A stretch of 64,000 bases of DNA, taken from NCBI RefSeq assembly GCF_000340215.1, contig NW_006921533.1:6477424-6541423 (forward strand), written 5' to 3'. The notes below the pieces were generated by a model, which was not told the DNA's origin, made no database searches, and saw nothing but the letters and a program-made list of their open reading frames with translations. Positions 60,090 through 64,000 of this stretch are shown in pieces. Every line of letters starts with the position of its first letter. The stretch's first letter is position 1. The DNA comes from Pseudocercospora fijiensis CIRAD86 (taxonomy: Eukaryota; Ascomycota; Dothideomycetes; Mycosphaerellales; Mycosphaerellaceae). A program made the translations under genes and the position numbers.

Positions 60090-62943
60090 TTTTTAGAAAC
60101 TCCGTAATAACAACCCTAGGGTAGCATGGTTCGTAGATTCTAGTAATATACCGAAACAACTTCCTAAGCATCTAATCTACTACGCTAACTTACTACTGCT
60201 TTAATGCACCGTAATCCTTACTAGCAATAACCTTATTAGCTAGTCGATTCTCCTAAACTCCTCTATAGGTATTAAAGCTGTTAGCGCTAAAGTACTCTGC
60301 CTCGAAGTAAGCTTAATTAACGAGGAGGTTAGTAGCCTTATCCTATATAGCCTTCTCCTACTCGCGTAGATAGTCCTTAAGCTCCTCCTTACTAAACTAG
60401 AGGACTTGTTTAACTTCGTTCTAAACAACGTAACTTAACTAAGGAATCCTGCCGACTAGGGCATCGGAAATGCAACTAAGGCTTTCGACTAAGATAGCGG
60501 CAGGGAAGGCGAACAGTACGAAGGTATTAGAACCTAGAAGGGCGGTTAGATTGCGGTGCGCCTTAGCAACCTTAGCGACAGTTAAGTTGTCGTAGCCCTT
60601 AATCTTAGTACCGTCGATAATACGAGAGTAGCCTAGGTCGATTAATATGCGGTCGCTCTTAGGCTTTAGGTTACTATACGGAAGGTATAGTATCTAAACA
60701 GAGACTTCGCATTCCTTTAGAGGATTAAGGATCTACTAAGCTGCCTCGCCTTCGTTAGGCTAACTATCGAATATATAGCCGAGGTCGTCGTTAGTAAGGT
60801 GCTTATTAGTAAGCTTACTAATCTTGTTTAGTAGAACTAGGCTACAGGCATTAAGCTTCTTAACCTAGTTCTCGAAGACCTCTAGTTCGTATATACCCTC
60901 GACGATAGTTAAATAGGCGGTCTTATCTTTAGACATAAGAGAAACCTTAATGCGCAGATAGCTAGCACCCTTACTAGCTGCGAGCTTAACTATATCTTGT
61001 CCGAGACGAGAAGTCTCCTTAGCAGGGCAGTTCTTATAACCGCTATTACCTACCCTAAAGTACTTAGTAGGCTTAGGGATAGAGATAAGCTCGTATACGT
61101 AATTAGGTCGAAGGGCAACGGCTAAGAGCTATAAGGCGGGATGCTAACGGACGATTTAGTTGCTTACTCTATAGGTTTAAAGGGCATTACGGCCTTCCTA
61201 CTTAGACTTAGGCAGTTTACGTATATGCTAAAAGAATATGCGAAACTCCTCCTATATTAGGTCGACGATAAGAGGAAGGTGCGCTCTATAAGGCGACTAT
61301 ATCTAACCGAAGACTCGAGGGAAGATAGCATTACTAGTCTAACGAAAGCGGTCGAAGGAGGTGCCTTATCTAAGAATACTAGTAATTAACTTATAGCGAC
61401 GCTTAGTTAGCGTAAGATCGCGAGTAATAGTACTAGTAGGGTTGAATACGTAGAGTCCTAGGGAGGTCGGGGCGGCAGTAGGACGTCTAGGAAACTAGTT
61501 AGTATAACTAGTCTTAAGGGTAGTAAAGGCATCCTAATTAGCAACCTTGCGACTAATCTTTAATAGGCGACCGACGAGGACACTCGCCTTAGTACTAGTA
61601 TAGAGACTATAGACCTTAGTAGCCTTCTTAATATAGTTAGCATATATAGTAAACCGCTCTTTACCTAGCTTACTAAGGTCGTCGAGCTATTAATAGATAG
61701 ATAGGGCGGTAGGAGCTTTGCCTATATCGGCTTTAGGAACTATATCGATATTAGTAATAAGGTGCGTAATAGAGTCGCCCTTATAAGAACTATAGATGTT
61801 CTTAGTTAATAGGATCGGCGAGAGGCCTCTATCTCTATGCTCGCTAAAGGAGCCTTCGGAGGAGATATCCTCTAGTAGTATATCTAGTATATTAATATCT
61901 AAGTTACTATAGTTAGTACTATAGTTAGTACTATAGTCGGTACTAGAAGGAGCGCTATACTTCTTAGTAGCCTTACGGAGGGCCTAGCGAGTATACAATG
62001 CCTTCTTACGCGCTGCTTCGGCCTTAGCGCGCTCGTCTTAAACTTCTTAAGGGACCTTACAGTTACAGGTCGAGCGACGATCTTTAGCCTACATTTCTAT
62101 AGCGAGCGCAAGACTAGTAGCCGTATTAGCCTCGGTTTCTAGGCGAAGAGCCTTACGTTTAAGGACATTAACGATAGGAGCCTCTTAACCTTTAATAATA
62201 AAGCCTATACTATTAATGCGATAGCCCTTCTCTTTTAGTAGATCCTTAGTTGTCTATACGTTAAGATCGATCTAGACAATCGTATCGTAGTGCTTCTTCT
62301 AGTAGGCTATCGTAAAGTCGTTAAGCGTAAAGGATAAGTTAAGTAACTGCTTACCTACCTTCTTACTAGCGGTAGATACGCGATAGATTATAGTACGGGA
62401 AAGATGCTCGGCGCCTTAACGACGGACCTTGTACTTATTAACGAACGAAGAGACCTACTTAGTACGCTCTTATCTACTGTAGGCGAAGTTAATAAGGCTC
62501 TTAGGAAGACTGCTTAGTCCTCCCTAGTATTCGAAGGCCTAGTCGAGGGTCTTAAAGCGTAAGCGAATCTAGGTACCGGCTATCTCGAGGCTATAGACAA
62601 TAGGAAAGGCTTGTTCGATATCTATATCGTTAAGAACCTCGCGCTTAAAGATACGCTTACCGATAGACTAACGCAAGTTGTTTATGCCGTACGCAACTAA
62701 GATAGCAGCCTTCTTAATATTCCTATTAATAACGCGTAGCAGGGTGCGAGCGTTCTAGATCTTCTCTTAAGGGTCTTTAAGGGCGGTAACGATCTAGAAG
62801 CAGTGCTCGAGGCTAGTTGTAGCAGCTAAGGCGCTATTAGATAGGGCTTCGATCGGAACTAGGGCGGCTAGGCTTAGGTTAATAGGGGTAGGTAGGTCGT
62901 TGCTACTACTAGCGCCTAGCGGATTCGGGGCGCTAGAAGACAT
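60090..62943 (-). pseudogene. Large unrecognised protein-coding relic, about 950 codons, truncated by the gap
   Basis: The minus strand reads in one frame from a Met at 62,943 (MSSSAPNPLG) to the gap, interrupted by only a handful of TAG stops. Stretches include NFAYSRQERTKQVSSFVNKY (about 62,430-62,490), a basic/Ala-rich helix near 61,990 and a short Tyr/Thr/Ser/Asn repeat near 61,915-61,955. The end near 60,240-60,430 is basic (SLVRRSLRTIYASRRRLYRI). I see no transposase, RT or helicase motif that I can name. Its TAG-only damage implies a repeated, mobile sequence. It could be the main ORF of an uncharacterised element family; 5' flank continues to the window end. Confidence 0.5.
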
Positions 62944-64000
62944 AGTCGACCGAAGTAGGTTGTAAACGAGTTTGTAAGTGTATTCGTTACTTAACAATAA
63001 TAATTAAAGGGTTTAGATAGAAGGGGGGTAGGGGGTTAGGCGGTAGCGAGTTAGTTAGTAATCGAGTAGAAGAAGGAGCTTAGGAAGCTCGCTTTAAATA
63101 TAGTGCGAAGGTAACGTAGTCCGTATATTCCGCGCTAGTAAAGCAAACGGATAACGGCTATATATAAAAGTAAAGCTATATACGAGACCTCTTTATTATT
63201 AGGGTAGGCTAAAGTTTAACAATCGATCTAGCTAATTACTAGTAGCGACTACGCGCCTTTATTAACCTTTAGCTATCGTAGATTCTCGCGCACTCGAAAT
63301 GTAACTAGTTAGTTCGAGTCCTTAGCAGAAATCTATAGTAGTAAAGCTAACGGGACTAATAATACCCCCGGAGTAGTATTAGCTTTTCTCTAGAGATGCT
63401 CGGTAACGAGGAGCAAGTCGCCTAGGCCTAGCGTAGCTAATTCGTTAGTACGTTAGCCTATAGCACTACCGTTATAGATACAGTATTACCTTTTACATTA
63501 GCAAGCACGTAAAGGTAGTCTATACGTTTACCTTCTTCCTTCTTCCTTCTTCTAAACGCTAAGCTTAATAGCCTAAGGTCCCTATTCTTAGAGGCTATCG
63601 GCCTAGGTTGCTATATCTATCTAAGAGCTAGGAAGGGAGAGGGTTAGGTTCGGCTATTTTCCTAATGCTATCCCCGAGGTATTATTAGGAAAATACGCCT
63701 CGTATAGTTCTATCTAAGGAAACAAGAGCAAAGGAATAAAGTTATAGCAATATCTCGAAGGTTAAAGAGTAAAACAATAGACAAAGTAAAAGCAAAAGAG
63801 GGCAATAACTATAAGTATCAACACTATAGGAACAAGCAGTAAGGACTAAAGCTATAGGGCGGCACTACATTAACAGCGCGGAGAAGGCAAGGAAAACAAC
63901 GTAGTAGAGGTAGGGAAAAATAAGCAATCATTTAGTCTCGGGATCTAGCTATAATTCTAGGCGGTCTTCGTCGCTAGACTAGTCGAGCTCCTCCTCGGAG
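62944..64000. other. Flank of the unknown relic to the window end
   Basis: About 1 kb with no clear ORF. Contains a (cttc)n-like stretch near 63,530-63,555 and RIP-like composition. Presumably the 5' part of the same unidentified element. Confidence 0.4.

Noticed and set aside
1..64000. tRNA or rRNA genes
   Set aside because: I saw no cloverleaf with A/B-box spacing or rRNA-like conserved segments, though by eye a tRNA could be missed.

Overview
The window looks like a chromosome segment of a filamentous ascomycete (Pezizomycotina, probably a Dothideomycete; the class is inference). It has short 50-68 bp spliceosomal introns, a fungal highly reducing polyketide synthase, a Zn2Cys6 regulator, and a sharp split between gene islands of normal composition and transposon blocks heavily mutated in the manner of repeat-induced point mutation (RIP). 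In those blocks CpA/TpG has largely become TpA, so relic reading frames are full of TAG stops while CpG survives.

Layout: 1-2.9 kb is a Tad-like LINE relic. 3.6-16.3 kb is the first half of a biosynthetic gene cluster: an MFS exporter (-), a Zn2Cys6 regulator (+) and a KS-AT-DH-ER-KR-ACP polyketide synthase (-). 17.7-22.3 kb is a RIP-damaged insert that includes a Tc1/mariner-type transposase relic. 22.5-30.1 kb is the second half: two divergent FSH1/LovG-type serine hydrolases, a carotenoid-cleavage-type dioxygenase with all four iron-binding histidines, and a Baeyer-Villiger-type flavin monooxygenase. I rebuilt splice structures for all spliced genes by eye; each keeps frame and restores family motifs.

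From 30.35 kb to the end the window is repeats. A Ty1/copia relic (30,350-56,725) with very short LTRs is interrupted by two complete Ty3/gypsy chromoviruses. Gypsy-1 (35,131-48,195, minus) has 188 bp LTRs and TSD gctaa; gypsy-2 (48,762-55,764, plus) has 308/309 bp LTRs and TSD cccgc. Removing both rejoins the copia reading frame. Gypsy-1 carries about 5 kb of extra coding-like sequence between its chromodomain and 3' LTR. Right of the copia lie tandem repeats, unidentified relics, a 100-N assembly gap and a large unrecognised minus-strand protein relic (60.1-62.9 kb).

Working model (inference): the PKS enoylreductase has lost its nucleotide-binding motif, so the enzyme probably makes a polyene. 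A LovG-type hydrolase could release it, the dioxygenase could cleave a conjugated double bond, the BVMO could insert oxygen, and the MFS protein could export the product under control of the Zn2Cys6 factor. I know of no characterised cluster with this exact combination, but I could not search for one.
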